A stretch of 64,000 bases of DNA, from assembly GCF_900086985.1 (NCBI RefSeq), contig NZ_LT593974.1, positions 2,480,001 through 2,544,000 on the forward strand. Direction: 5' to 3'. The position numbers and the translations under genes are program-made. The DNA is from Halomonas sp. HL-93. GTDB lineage: Bacteria > Pseudomonadota > Gammaproteobacteria > Pseudomonadales > Halomonadaceae. The notes beneath the pieces were generated by a model. That model searched no databases and was not told the DNA's origin. It saw only the letters and a program-made list of their open reading frames with translations. Below are positions 31,189 through 42,784 of the stretch, in pieces (position 1 is the stretch's first letter; the number at the start of each line of letters is the position of its first letter).

Positions 31189-31575
31189 ATGTCGCTATGG
31201 GTAGAGGCACTTATTTCATTACTATTGATCGCAGGCGGCCTCTTTGTCTTTATCGGCTCACTGGGGATGGCTCACCTACGCGATTTCTATATGCGCTTGC
31301 ATGGCCCCACCAAGGCCACAACCCTGGGTATTGGCTGTATGTTAATAGCTTCAATGGCCTATTTCTGGAGCGTTGAAGGCAGACCCGACATTCAGGAAAT
31401 GCTGATCACCTTGTTTTTATTTATTACTGCCCCGGTCAGTGCCCATTTGCTCGCCAAAACGGGCCTTCACATGCGCCTGAAGCACATTGATATAACCCAG
31501 GGTAAGCCAGTCGAACTTCGCTCCGAGGAAGTAGGTAAAAAACCGGTTCCTCACCCCGATAAAGGGCATGGTTAA
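31189..31575 (+). CDS. mrpG: Mrp antiporter subunit G
   Basis: MrpG is the last membrane subunit (NuoJ-like), 128 residues. GSLGMAHLRDFYMRLHGPTKATTLG and FLFITAPVSAHLLAKTGLHM are family features; the hydrophilic C-terminal tail extends past the core. CAGGTG precedes the ATG at 31189. Upstream a short frame of 18 codons starts at 31148 and overlaps the mrpF stop; it does not resemble MrpG and may only be a coupling remnant. Confidence 0.93.
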   Translation: MSLWVEALISLLLIAGGLFVFIGSLGMAHLRDFYMRLHGPTKATTLGIGCMLIASMAYFWSVEGRPDIQEMLITLFLFITAPVSAHLLAKTGLHMRLKHIDITQGKPVELRSEEVGKKPVPHPDKGHG

Positions 31576-31596
31576 TTACATCGTAAAGGAAATTGT

Positions 31597-32430
31597 ATGT
31601 GGAGCCTGTTCAGGCTATCGACATTGTCACTGTCGATGATAATGCTCGCGGGTTGTTCAGAGCCTAAGATTGATACCAGCTCGATGCCCGCTGCCGTTGT
31701 ATCGGTTGAAAAAGTACGCGAATCGCTGCCCACCTATAAACGCGACGAGTTTGATCAAGCGCTGACCATCATGGCGATGTCATCGTTTAGTGGTATCGAT
31801 ATACTCAACCCAAGACCGATGAACGCCGCAGAAATTGCTGAGTCGGCTAACGCCTATATGCATGGGCTAACGGGTGATGAGGCGATCGAAAAAGCCAATG
31901 AAATGTTACGTAACCGTCGCGCGCGCGAGCGTAATCAGGCGCTCGCTATTCTCTCAAGACTTGAAGAAAAGCAGGCTAACGCAAAGCATGACCGACAGCA
32001 GCGAGAGCGCATTACCATCGATAGCGCCGACTTTTATATGAGCACAAGTCCCTACGGGGCGTTAGAACCTATCATTGAGCTTGAAGTCACCAACGGCTCT
32101 GATGAACGTATCGTAGAGCTATCGCTTAGAGGCGTAGTCACCAGTCCTAATCATGAGGCACCCTGGGTCGATGAGTCTTTTTACTATGTGATTCCCGATG
32201 GTTTGGAACCCGGCGAAAGCGCCAAGTGGAGCCTGGCGCCCAATCGATTCGGCCCTTGGGGTAACCAGGACATTCCCGACAATGCAGAATTAGCCATCAC
32301 CATTGAGAGCGTGCATGGCGATGACGGTAACGCCCTGTGGGATTCGGCGCCGCTAAGCGAACGGCAGCGCGAAAGGCTAGACGAGCTGCGCGATGAATAT
32401 GGCGCTATTGCGGAGCATTCCCTCGAATAA
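31597..32430 (+). CDS. lipoprotein, DUF6694-like N-terminus
   Basis: The 277-residue protein has a lipoprotein signal with lipobox LAGC (Cys20). The region after it (residues 22-110) is predicted helical and resembles DUF6694 lipoproteins, including LTGDEAIEKANEMLRNRR. From about residue 140 a beta-rich domain follows, with ELEVTNGSDERIVELSLRG and EPGESAKWSLAP, which look like a small Ig-like fold. Function is unknown. It lies 21 bases after mrpG and before a terminator, so it may be the last gene of the Mrp transcript. Confidence 0.75.
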   Translation: MWSLFRLSTLSLSMIMLAGCSEPKIDTSSMPAAVVSVEKVRESLPTYKRDEFDQALTIMAMSSFSGIDILNPRPMNAAEIAESANAYMHGLTGDEAIEKANEMLRNRRARERNQALAILSRLEEKQANAKHDRQQRERITIDSADFYMSTSPYGALEPIIELEVTNGSDERIVELSLRGVVTSPNHEAPWVDESFYYVIPDGLEPGESAKWSLAPNRFGPWGNQDIPDNAELAITIESVHGDDGNALWDSAPLSERQRERLDELRDEYGAIAEHSLE

Positions 32431-32458
32431 AAGAGGCCCCGAAGGGCCTCAACGTTTT
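32427..32458. terminator. bidirectional terminator between the lipoprotein gene and serB
   Basis: A 7-bp stem (GAGGCCC / GGGCCTC) closed by a CGAA tetraloop (32433-32450) is followed by a T-rich run on each strand. It separates two convergent genes. Confidence 0.85.
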
Positions 32459-33662
32459 AGTCGATCAAATCGGTTTGGCGGTAGCCGATAAGGTACAGCA
32501 CCGCATCAATGCCGAGGGTTGAGATGGCCTGCTGGGCCTGGGCACGCACCATAGGTTTAGCGCGAAAGGCAATACCCAGGCCAGCTTTAGCAAGCATTTT
32601 AAGGTCATTAGCGCCATCGCCCACGGCAATGGTCTGCTCCAGCGTCAAACCTTCGCGCAGCGCTATTTGTTCAAGCAACTCGGCCTTACGCTCGGCATCG
32701 ACAATGGGCTCGAGCACCTCACCGGTGACAATCCCCTGCTCGATGACCAACTCGTTGGCGTGGATTTCGTCAAAGCCAAGCTTGTCCTGTAGGTATTGGG
32801 CAAAGTAGGTGAAACCACCAGAAAGAATGACCGTGCGATAACCAAAACGCTTTAAATTGACCATCAGGCGCTCAAGGCCATCCATTAACGGCAATTCGGC
32901 CGCTATGTCGGCCAATACAGCTTCATCAAGCCCTGCCAGTTTGCTCATCCGCTCGCGGAAGCTGTCCTGGAAATCCAGTTCGCCGCGCATGGCCCGCTCA
33001 GTGACATCCGCCACCTCATCACCCACGCCATGACGGCGTGCAAGCTCATCAATCACCTCGGTTTGGATCAGCGTCGAATCCATATCGAAACACACCAAAC
33101 GGCGGTGACGTCGCCAGATCGAGTCTTCTTGGATGGCAATATCCACGCCATGCAGGGCTCCCAGCGACAGTGCTTTCTCCCGCAGCGCCACCACATCGGC
33201 ATCATCGCCGCGCAGCCAGCATTCGACACAAGCCCCGTTGGCGGGCGCGTCTCCTTCTAGCGGCTCTCGGCCCGAAAGGCGGTGAATCAACTCAACGGTT
33301 AGGCCAAATTCAGCGGTTAACGCCCCCACTTCCGCCAATATGCCCGCCGGAAGGCGTGGTGCCAATAGGGTCAGAATTAGCCGTGGCTGGCTTTCTTGTT
33401 CGCTCCAGCGCTGATAATCATCAGCGCTCACGGCAATCGCTTGTACATCCAACCCAAGCGTATCCCCTGCATCGCTTAAGGTGGCTTCAAGTGCGCTATC
33501 GCGATCCAGCCCCACCAGCGCTTCCAGAGATAGCATGCCAAAGGTCACGCTTTGATTGATATCCAGCAGCCTTGCGCCGCTATGAGCAAGAGCTTTGCCC
33601 AACCCGGCTAATTGGCCGGGGCGCGCCAGCCCTGTTGCGCGAATCAAATAACGTGTCGCCAT
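32457..33662 (-). CDS. serB: phosphoserine phosphatase SerB
   Basis: SerB removes phosphate from phosphoserine, the last step of serine synthesis. The 401-residue protein has two N-terminal ACT-type domains (about residues 1-180), which probably sense amino acids, followed by a HAD phosphatase core. CFDMDSTLIQTE carries the nucleophilic Asp, VILSGGFTYFA the second motif and GDGANDLKML the metal site. The long form with ACT domains is common in Pseudomonas and relatives. It starts three bases after parC on the same strand. Confidence 0.95.
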   Translation of the reverse strand: MATRYLIRATGLARPGQLAGLGKALAHSGARLLDINQSVTFGMLSLEALVGLDRDSALEATLSDAGDTLGLDVQAIAVSADDYQRWSEQESQPRLILTLLAPRLPAGILAEVGALTAEFGLTVELIHRLSGREPLEGDAPANGACVECWLRGDDADVVALREKALSLGALHGVDIAIQEDSIWRRHRRLVCFDMDSTLIQTEVIDELARRHGVGDEVADVTERAMRGELDFQDSFRERMSKLAGLDEAVLADIAAELPLMDGLERLMVNLKRFGYRTVILSGGFTYFAQYLQDKLGFDEIHANELVIEQGIVTGEVLEPIVDAERKAELLEQIALREGLTLEQTIAVGDGANDLKMLAKAGLGIAFRAKPMVRAQAQQAISTLGIDAVLYLIGYRQTDLID

Positions 33663-33665
33663 GAC

Positions 33666-35912
33666 CTATTCCCCTGCGCCTATCCAATCAACTTTTTGGA
33701 AACCTCGCGGTAACTTACTACCACGACGCCCTCGCTCGCCGCGATAATACGCCAAATCATCGGCTTTCAGGGTGAGTTTTCGCTTACCGGCATGCAGCTC
33801 CAAGGCGTCGCTGTCTGTTATCACGGCAATACTGCGCACAAACTCCTCGCGGCGTGCAGCGCGTGGCCCGGGGATATCCAACATCTTATTGCCTTTGCCT
33901 TTGGCCATTTCCGGCAGCTGGCCCAAGGGGAACACCAGTAGCCGGCCTTCATTCGAGACTGATGCCACCCATAGGTTATCTCCCTCGGGCACTTCGATAG
34001 GCGACATGACACTGCATCCTTTAGGCACGCTCAATACCGCTTTGCCTGCTTTATTTTTGCCGGTGAGCGCATCCAAACGGGCAATAAAGCCGTAACCACC
34101 ATCACTGGCCAGCACAAAACGCCGCTCGGCAGGCGCCAGCATTAACCCCGCCATGCGAGCACCCGCAGAGACATTCGCCCGACCCGTCACTGGTTCACCC
34201 TGCCCCCGCGCACTGGGCAAATTGTGGGCGCTGAGCGTATAGGCGCGACCGGTATCATCCAGCAGCACTAGCGGCTGGTTGGTCTTGCCTCGGGCGGCCA
34301 ACTGGAAACGATCACCTGCTTTGTAGGAAAGCCCTTCGGGGTCAATATCATGGCCTTTGGCTGATCTAATCCAGCCCTTTTCAGACAGCACCACGGTGAT
34401 TGGGTCGGCCCCCAGCAGCTCGACCTCGGACAACGCTTTAGCATCGGCACGCGCCACCAGCGGCGAACGGCGCTCGTCACCATGCTCTTTACCCGCCGCG
34501 CGAATTTCTTTTTCGATCAACGTGGTAAGTTTGGCTTCGCTACCTAGTAGGCCCTCTAAATATTTGCGCTCTTTTTCCAGCTCATCCTGCTCACCGCGGA
34601 TTTTCATTTCTTCGAGCTTGGCAAGATGACGCAGGCGAAGCTCTAGAATCGCTTCCGCTTGGCGGTCGGAGAGACTAAAGGTCGCGATCAGAGAAGCTTT
34701 GGGATCATCCTCTTCACGAATGATACGGATCACTTCGTCAAGGTCGAGATAGGCTATCAGCAGGCCTTCGAGAATATGCAGGCGGTCTTCTACCTTGCCC
34801 AGGCGGTGCTCCAAGCGGCGGCGCACCGTGCTGCGCCGAAACTGAAGCCACTCGCCCAGCATTTCGGGCAACGGCATCACCCGTGGGCGACCGTCCAGGC
34901 CAATCACGTTCATGTTCACCCGCACGTTCTTTTCCAGATCCGTGGTGGCAAACAGGTGGTCCATCAGCGACGCAACGTCGACGCGGTTTGATCGCGGTTC
35001 AATCACCAGCCGGGTAGGCTCTTCGTGGGTCGATTCATCGCGCAGATCGGCCACCATGGGCAGCTTTTTGGCCTGCATCTGCGCGGCAATCTGTTCTAGC
35101 ACCTTGGCCCCACTGACCTGATAGGGCACCGCGGTGATCACGATATTGGCGTCTTCACGCTCGTAGCGGGCGCGCAGCTTGACCGACCCCCGCCCGGATT
35201 CATAAAGCTTACGCAGGTCTTCTTGGGGGGTAATAATCTCCGCATCGGTCGGGAAGTCCGGCGCGGGGATAAATTCCATCAGATCGACGGTGGTAGCCTT
35301 AGGATTACGCAGCAGGTGGCAGGTGGCATCGACCACCTCAGACACATTGTGTGGCGGTATATCGGTGGCCATCCCCACGGCGATGCCGGTGCCGCCGTTG
35401 AGCAACACATGGGGCAAACGCGCCGGCAGCACCAGCGGTTCCTGCATGGTGCCGTCGAAATTCGGCGCCCAGTCGACGGTGCCCTGACCGAGCTCGCTAA
35501 GCAGCACTTCGGCAAACTTGGAAAGCTTGGCCTCGGTGTAACGCATGGCAGCAAACGATTTGGGATCGTCAGGGCTACCCCAGTTGCCCTGGCCATCCAC
35601 CAGCGGATAGCGATAGCTAAACGGCTGTGCCATCAGCACCATGGCTTCGTAGCACGCGCTATCGCCGTGAGGGTGGAATTTACCCAGCACGTCACCCACG
35701 GTACGCGCCGATTTTTTGTACTTGGCGTTAGCGTGGAGTGCCAATTCGCGCATGGCGTAAATAATCCGCCGCTGCACAGGTTTCATGCCATCGCCTATGT
35801 TGGGCAAGGCGCGGTCTAAAATGACGTACATCGAGTAGTCGAGATACGCTTTTTCGGTGTAATCGCGCAAGGACAAGCGTTCGACGTCGCCTTCCGCTAC
35901 CTGAATATCCAT
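33666..35912 (-). CDS. parC: DNA topoisomerase IV subunit A
   Basis: ParC cuts and rejoins DNA in the decatenating topoisomerase IV. The 748-residue protein has the breakage-reunion domain with catalytic Tyr in [11 protein letters not shown], and a C-terminal beta-pinwheel domain. The quinolone-determining helix reads [10 protein letters not shown] with Ser85 and Glu89, the residues of susceptible enzymes. ATG 35912 follows AAAGGATG; the open frame reaches 35951, but that extension is not conserved. The partner parE lies 2.1 kb upstream, separated by a chemoreceptor gene. Confidence 0.96.
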   Translation of the reverse strand: MDIQVAEGDVERLSLRDYTEKAYLDYSMYVILDRALPNIGDGMKPVQRRIIYAMRELALHANAKYKKSARTVGDVLGKFHPHGDSACYEAMVLMAQPFSYRYPLVDGQGNWGSPDDPKSFAAMRYTEAKLSKFAEVLLSELGQGTVDWAPNFDGTMQEPLVLPARLPHVLLNGGTGIAVGMATDIPPHNVSEVVDATCHLLRNPKATTVDLMEFIPAPDFPTDAEIITPQEDLRKLYESGRGSVKLRARYEREDANIVITAVPYQVSGAKVLEQIAAQMQAKKLPMVADLRDESTHEEPTRLVIEPRSNRVDVASLMDHLFATTDLEKNVRVNMNVIGLDGRPRVMPLPEMLGEWLQFRRSTVRRRLEHRLGKVEDRLHILEGLLIAYLDLDEVIRIIREEDDPKASLIATFSLSDRQAEAILELRLRHLAKLEEMKIRGEQDELEKERKYLEGLLGSEAKLTTLIEKEIRAAGKEHGDERRSPLVARADAKALSEVELLGADPITVVLSEKGWIRSAKGHDIDPEGLSYKAGDRFQLAARGKTNQPLVLLDDTGRAYTLSAHNLPSARGQGEPVTGRANVSAGARMAGLMLAPAERRFVLASDGGYGFIARLDALTGKNKAGKAVLSVPKGCSVMSPIEVPEGDNLWVASVSNEGRLLVFPLGQLPEMAKGKGNKMLDIPGPRAARREEFVRSIAVITDSDALELHAGKRKLTLKADDLAYYRGERGRRGSKLPRGFQKVDWIGAGE

Positions 35913-35934
35913 GGGGTATTCATCCTTTCCTGAC

Positions 35935-35962
35935 AAGCAAAGCCGCCCCAACGGGAGCGGCT
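35935..35962 (-). terminator. intrinsic terminator after the chemoreceptor gene
   Basis: On the minus strand AGCCGC and GCGGCT arms (35941-35962), extended by CCC/GGG pairs, form a stem followed by TTGCTT. It lies between the chemoreceptor stop and the parC start. Confidence 0.65.
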
Positions 35963-36021
35963 AATCCTGCTACACATTGATACACAACGTGTTAGTAGTT
36001 GCTTATGTCATATTAATTGCT

Positions 36022-37974
36022 TTACTGAGGCCCCGAGAGTGGTTTCACTTCCGGGGAACGTTCATTATCGCGCTGAAAGTCATCAAGTAAGCTTTTCAAA
36101 CGCTGTGCCTGAACAGACAGTTCATTGGCCGCCCCCGACGCCTGACTAACCAGCCCTGCATTCTGCTGGGTGACAGTGTCCATTTGCGAGACGGCACGGT
36201 TGATTTCATCAATACCGTTCGTTTGTTCGCCAGACGCTTGACTGATTTCTCCTATGCGCTGGGCAATTTCTTCAATCGCTACTACGATTTCCTGCATTGC
36301 CCCTTCTGCCTCACGGGCATAGCCACTTCCAGTTTCAATTTGCTTGGACGTGGTTTTAATCAGCTCGTTAATATTACGTGCCGACGTGGCACTTTTGGAT
36401 GCCAGTTCGCGCACTTCGCTAGCCACAACGGCAAAACCTCGCCCGTGTTCACCAGCCCGCGCGGCTTCTACCGATGCATTCAGCGCTAAAATGTTAGTTT
36501 GAAATGCAATATTTTCAATGACACCGACAATCGAAGAGACCTCGCCCGAACTCTCATTAATCGCCTGCATGGACTGCGCCAAGCGAGATACTTGCTCACC
36601 TCCCTGCTTCACTTTAACCGTCGACTCGTTGACCCGCTGATTCGCCTCATTAGCGTTATCGGCGTTGCGCTTCACTGTCGCGGCCATCTCTTCCATCGTC
36701 GAAGAAGTTTCTTGTAGCGACGCGGCTTGCTGTTCGGTCCGACTAGAAAGCTCAGTGTTACCCGCCGCAATGTCTGTCGCTTCACTGGCAATCGCATCGG
36801 ATACTTGGCTTACGTCACTGAATAGGTGACGCAACTTTTCAGCGTAACGATTTACCGCACTGCGCAACTCACCAATCTCATCGTTACGGTAAATGGTCAG
36901 TTCACGACTTGAGCCGCCTTGACCGAGTTGGTCAATCTGCTCGGTGGTACTGTGGATTTGACGCAGTAATACACGCCCACCCCACCAACCCAGCGCCAGC
37001 AGCAGTGCCAAAAGTGGAAGAATTACCACCATCAGATCGCGAGTCAATGTCCGCGCCAGTGCCGTCACTTCTTCTTGAGGGGTCATTAGCCCCAATGTCC
37101 AACCTGTATCTTGCATATCAAACAAACGCACCGAGGCGGGTTGATCCAGCACGCCTGCTGTTTCCACCTGGACGTTTTGACTGCCTGATTCGACAGCCTC
37201 AACCACAGGGGAAAGCCAGGGCATATCGCTGGTTAGATCAGCCAAACCTTGCATATCATCAGTTGCCAAATCAGCGCCCGGGAAGTGGATGACGTTGCCA
37301 GCTCTATCAAGCACGAAGGCATAACCACCTGTCGCATCGCCGTTTTCGGTTAAAAATTCAGCCACGCCGTCCAACTGCATATCGATGGTCGCTACCCCAG
37401 CAAATTCATCATCAAGATAATAAGGCACGCTGCAGGTCACCATGGCTACCCCGGTGGTCGCATCACGATACGCTGTTGACCAGACACATTGCCCCGGCTC
37501 GGCATCCCGCGCATCTTGATACCAGGCTTCCTCTTGGTAAGGGGCAATATCATCGGCGTTATAATCATCTAAGAACTCAATCTCGCCTTCGGCATTTCTC
37601 GCCCAAAAGAAGCTAAATCGCTCAACCCCCTCTTCAAATGCGTTAGGCTCCGGCCAAATACCGCCCCCTGCAATGGCCGTATTGCCGCTGTCATCCACGA
37701 CCCGCGGGAAGGCTTGACGGAACAACGATTCCTCTCGGGGTAATGACTCTGCAAGTGATGCAAGACTTGCTGTATTACCTTCCACGCGTGCTAGCTGTGC
37801 ATTCAGAGCGTTGACAATAGAGCCGCCCGTTCGGTCCACAAGAGACTGGCTTGCTTCGATGACTTGCGGTTGGCCGCGCCATGCCATAACGGCGTAAATG
37901 CTTGCTGCCATGAGTATCATGAGAGCAAACGCTGCCAGCGTTAACTGCCTCGAAATGGTATTGAACAAGGACAT
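36022..37974 (-). CDS. methyl-accepting chemotaxis protein with a periplasmic dCache-type sensor
   Basis: This 650-residue chemoreceptor has one transmembrane helix near residues 13-31, a large periplasmic domain to about residue 310 and a second helix near 315-335. A HAMP linker and a cytoplasmic signalling domain follow, with the hairpin tip [20 protein letters not shown]. The periplasmic part has dCache features ([38 protein letters not shown]). There is no C-terminal NWETF-like CheR tether. The ligand is unknown. A strong AGAGGGGA precedes its start. It interrupts parE-parC. Confidence 0.92.
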   Translation of the reverse strand: MSLFNTISRQLTLAAFALMILMAASIYAVMAWRGQPQVIEASQSLVDRTGGSIVNALNAQLARVEGNTASLASLAESLPREESLFRQAFPRVVDDSGNTAIAGGGIWPEPNAFEEGVERFSFFWARNAEGEIEFLDDYNADDIAPYQEEAWYQDARDAEPGQCVWSTAYRDATTGVAMVTCSVPYYLDDEFAGVATIDMQLDGVAEFLTENGDATGGYAFVLDRAGNVIHFPGADLATDDMQGLADLTSDMPWLSPVVEAVESGSQNVQVETAGVLDQPASVRLFDMQDTGWTLGLMTPQEEVTALARTLTRDLMVVILPLLALLLALGWWGGRVLLRQIHSTTEQIDQLGQGGSSRELTIYRNDEIGELRSAVNRYAEKLRHLFSDVSQVSDAIASEATDIAAGNTELSSRTEQQAASLQETSSTMEEMAATVKRNADNANEANQRVNESTVKVKQGGEQVSRLAQSMQAINESSGEVSSIVGVIENIAFQTNILALNASVEAARAGEHGRGFAVVASEVRELASKSATSARNINELIKTTSKQIETGSGYAREAEGAMQEIVVAIEEIAQRIGEISQASGEQTNGIDEINRAVSQMDTVTQQNAGLVSQASGAANELSVQAQRLKSLLDDFQRDNERSPEVKPLSGPQ

Positions 37975-38095
37975 TCCCCTCTAGTGATTAAGTGGTGCTA
38001 ACTGGCGCACTTTTTTGCGTACGCTCTCTACTCACTATCGGCAACATAATGCCCAACCTTAACCACTTGATACCTATGCCCGATTGACACAGCGC

Positions 38096-40012
<1,917 letters not shown>

Positions 40013-40099
40013 TCATGCAAGTATGAATGCGGGCAAAAGGATACAGGATAGCCGAAAAGCAAAATGCTGTATATCCAGCCATATTTATCGATAGCGAAG

Positions 40100-40228
40100 C
40101 ACGAAAGGGCTTCCCCGCGGATAGGTCTACGAGGGGGCGCTGTAAACCCGTCCCTGGGCGCTACATTTGCCATCCATGGCAAATAACCCCCTCTACGACC
40201 TATCCCCGGCGCCCTTTCTACGTGCGAC
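40100..40228. repeat. nested palindromic element between pgi and parE
   Basis: The outer arms are imperfect inverted repeats. AAAGGGC and GGATAGGTC on the left (from about 40104) match GACCTATCC and GCCCTTT on the right (to about 40217), and inside them TACGAGGGGG pairs with CCCCCTCTACG. At the centre-right lies a perfect 9-bp repeat, ATTTGCCAT-CC-ATGGCAAAT (40165-40184). Between them GGCGCT occurs twice as a direct repeat. The structure recalls BIME/REP-type intergenic elements. There is only one copy in the window, so its dispersed nature is an inference. Confidence 0.6.
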
Positions 40229-40253
40229 ATATGCTCACGACACAATTGCCTGA

Positions 40254-41948
40254 TTACTCCTGCTCAGCCGCCCAAAAGGCTTCAATCAATCCACGACTGG
40301 AAGCATCCATCCGCGACAGGTCGCCCTGATGGTCGATGATTTTCTGGGTATCGGTGGCAATCTGTTTGCCAAGCTCAACGCCCCACTGGTCAAACGGGTT
40401 GATATCCCACACCACTGCCTGAACAAACACCTTATGCTCATACAGCGCAATCAGCGACCCTAGCGTTGCAGGCGTCAGTTTGTCCAATAACACCGTAGTG
40501 GAAGGCTGATTGCCGCGATAGCGCTTATGCTCCGGGCGCGGACCATCGTCATCAATAGCGTCGTCACCAAGCATTAGCACCCGCGACTGAGCAAAACAGT
40601 TAGCCAGTGCCAAGCGATGCTGGGCTTTCAAATGGCGACGGGTATCCGGACTCTCCACTTCGTCGTAACGCTTGAGCGGAGCAATAAAGTCGCAAACCAC
40701 CGGCTGGGTGCCCTGATGAAGCAGTTGATAAAAAGCATGCTGGGCGTTGGGGCCTAACTGCCCCCACAGTACCGGGCAGGTAGAATAGTTAACCGCTTGG
40801 CCTTGGCGGGTCACTGACTTTCCGTTGGACTCCATCTCCAACTGCTCAAGGTAGGCAGCGAAATACTCCAAACGGCCGTCGTAAGGCAAAATTGAGTGGG
40901 CACGAATATCCAAAAAGTTAACGTTCCAAATACCTGCCAGCCCGAGCAGCACCGGCAAGTTATCGGCCATGGGCGCCTCCTGGAAGTGACGATCCATGGC
41001 GTGGGCGCCGGCTAATAGCTCACGGAAATTTTCCATACCAACCACCAGCGCAATCGGCAAGCCAATCGTCCCCCACAGCGAGTAGCGCCCGCCGACCCAT
41101 TCCCAGAACATCAGCTGGTGGTCGGGGGTGATGCCCCACTCACTCATCTTATCGGGGCTGGCGGAAACACCGATAAAATGCTGGCGAATAATCAACTCAG
41201 CACTAACCGGCGTGGCACTAGGCACCTCGCCATGCTTCGACAGCCGCCCTATTAACCAGTCACGAGCGGTATTGGCATTAGACAAGGTGTCAATCGTGGT
41301 AAACGACTTCGACGACAGCACGAACAGTGTGGTTTCCGGGTTAAAACGCGTCAGGTAATCGGCGAGCTGCGAACCATCCATGGTCGAGGCAAAATGAACC
41401 TCCACTGGATGAATATCGGCAGGACGGAAGTCAGCCAATGCATGGGTGACCATCAGCGGCCCCAAGTCCGATCCACCTACCCCCAGGTTCACCACATGGC
41501 GAATCGGTTTACCGGTGGCGCCGCGCCACTGACCCGCGTGCAAACGCTCTACCAAGCGTTCCATTTGGGTGAGGCTTTCATGCACCGACGCCGCCACATC
41601 TTCACCTTCTACGTCCAAGCTCGCCCCAGGCGGCAAGCGCAAGGCGGTGTGCAAGGCCGGTCGGTTTTCGCTGACGTTGACACGCTTGCCACTCAGCAGC
41701 GCGTCGATCGCCCCCGGCACCCCCGCTTCATCCGCCAGCGCCAGCAGGTGCTCTAGGGTATCGTCATCCCAGCGCTGCTTGGAAAGATCCAAGGTGAGGC
41801 CTGCAACCTGGCGGGTAAAATGTGTCCAGCGAGCTGGATCATTGCCAAACAGATTTTTCAAATGGACGTGCTCTAGCGCCTGCGCGTGCTGCTTCAGCAT
41901 TTGCCATGCGGGTAGCGAATCGGGTGTTGTCCGTGATGATGCAGCCAT
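40254..41948 (-). CDS. pgi: glucose-6-phosphate isomerase
   Basis: Pgi interconverts glucose-6-phosphate and fructose-6-phosphate. The 564-residue protein has GGSDLGPLMVTHAL, FVLSSKSFTTIDT (phosphate binding) and WVGGRYSLWGTIGLP, and the C-terminal lysine motif KVFVQAVVWDINPFDQWGVELGK. ATG 41948 (MAASSRTTPDSLP) is preferred, with GGAGAGG upstream, over an in-frame start at 41999. It is divergent from cmoA. Confidence 0.96.
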   Translation of the reverse strand: MAASSRTTPDSLPAWQMLKQHAQALEHVHLKNLFGNDPARWTHFTRQVAGLTLDLSKQRWDDDTLEHLLALADEAGVPGAIDALLSGKRVNVSENRPALHTALRLPPGASLDVEGEDVAASVHESLTQMERLVERLHAGQWRGATGKPIRHVVNLGVGGSDLGPLMVTHALADFRPADIHPVEVHFASTMDGSQLADYLTRFNPETTLFVLSSKSFTTIDTLSNANTARDWLIGRLSKHGEVPSATPVSAELIIRQHFIGVSASPDKMSEWGITPDHQLMFWEWVGGRYSLWGTIGLPIALVVGMENFRELLAGAHAMDRHFQEAPMADNLPVLLGLAGIWNVNFLDIRAHSILPYDGRLEYFAAYLEQLEMESNGKSVTRQGQAVNYSTCPVLWGQLGPNAQHAFYQLLHQGTQPVVCDFIAPLKRYDEVESPDTRRHLKAQHRLALANCFAQSRVLMLGDDAIDDDGPRPEHKRYRGNQPSTTVLLDKLTPATLGSLIALYEHKVFVQAVVWDINPFDQWGVELGKQIATDTQKIIDHQGDLSRMDASSRGLIEAFWAAEQE

Positions 41949-42043
41949 TTGCCCTCTCCTGTGGCGTCGTTCCGTGCAGGGTCTGTTCTGTCTTACCAAG
42001 GTCGCGTAAACTACGCAGCCTCATTAATAATCCTGGCTTGACC

Positions 42044-42784
42044 ATGAGTGATGCATCTTACCGTGACGCTATCTTTTCGACACCCCTGGACAAGGTGGCA
42101 AGGTTCTCCTTTGACGAAAAGGTCGTCGCGTGCTTCCCCGACATGATTCGCCGCTCGGTGCCTGGCTACGGGCAGATCCTCGGCATGCTGAGCCTGATCG
42201 CCCAGCGCCACCTGCGCCACGGTGCCCATGTCTACGACCTGGGCTGTTCGCTTGGCGCCTCGGGGCTGGCGCTTGCCGGTGCGCTGCCCGCCGATGCGTT
42301 TCGCTACACGGGTGTCGATCTTTCCCCCGCCATGGTGGCTCAGGCACGGCAAACGTTTGCCGACGAGTGTGCCGAATATGCCATGCAGGTGGAGGAAGCT
42401 GATATTCGCACGCTTGAGTATGCACCGTCGGGGATGATCATCCTCAACTTTACGCTGCAGTTTTTGCCGCCCGCCGACCGCGACGCGCTCTTGAAGAGAC
42501 TATACGCTGCGCTCGAGCCGGGCGGCGTGCTGATTCTCTCTGAGAAAACCGTCGACGCCGACGAGCGCGACAACGCCTGGCGGGTCGAGCGCTACCATGA
42601 CTTCAAGCGCGCCAATGGCTACAGTGATCTGGAAATCAGCCAAAAGCGTACCGCCCTTGAGAATGTACTGGTACCGGACACCCTTGAAGCCCTTCACGAA
42701 CGCCTGAAACAAGCCGGTTTTCCGCGCTCGATGACGTGGTTCCAGTACCTCAACTTCGCCTCGCTGATCGCCTTCAAGCCATGA
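42044..42784 (+). CDS. cmoA: carboxy-S-adenosyl-L-methionine synthase CmoA
   Basis: CmoA makes carboxy-SAM from SAM and prephenate, for 5-oxyacetyl modification of wobble uridine 34. The 246-residue protein starts MSDASYRDAIFSTPL. The SAM site is VYDLGCSLGASGLAL, followed by GVDLSPAMVAQAR and LNFTLQFLPP. The open frame continues upstream to 41822, antisense to pgi, and is not conserved. Its stop overlaps the next gene by four bases (ATGA). Confidence 0.95.
   Translation: MSDASYRDAIFSTPLDKVARFSFDEKVVACFPDMIRRSVPGYGQILGMLSLIAQRHLRHGAHVYDLGCSLGASGLALAGALPADAFRYTGVDLSPAMVAQARQTFADECAEYAMQVEEADIRTLEYAPSGMIILNFTLQFLPPADRDALLKRLYAALEPGGVLILSEKTVDADERDNAWRVERYHDFKRANGYSDLEISQKRTALENVLVPDTLEALHERLKQAGFPRSMTWFQYLNFASLIAFKP

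Noticed and set aside
31148..31204. 18-codon frame between mrpF and mrpG
   Set aside because: It overlaps the mrpF stop as ATGA, but has no similarity to an Mrp subunit; kept only as a remark under mrpG.
41822..42043. 74-codon N-terminal extension of cmoA
   Set aside because: It is antisense to pgi, and CmoA homology starts at ATG 42044.
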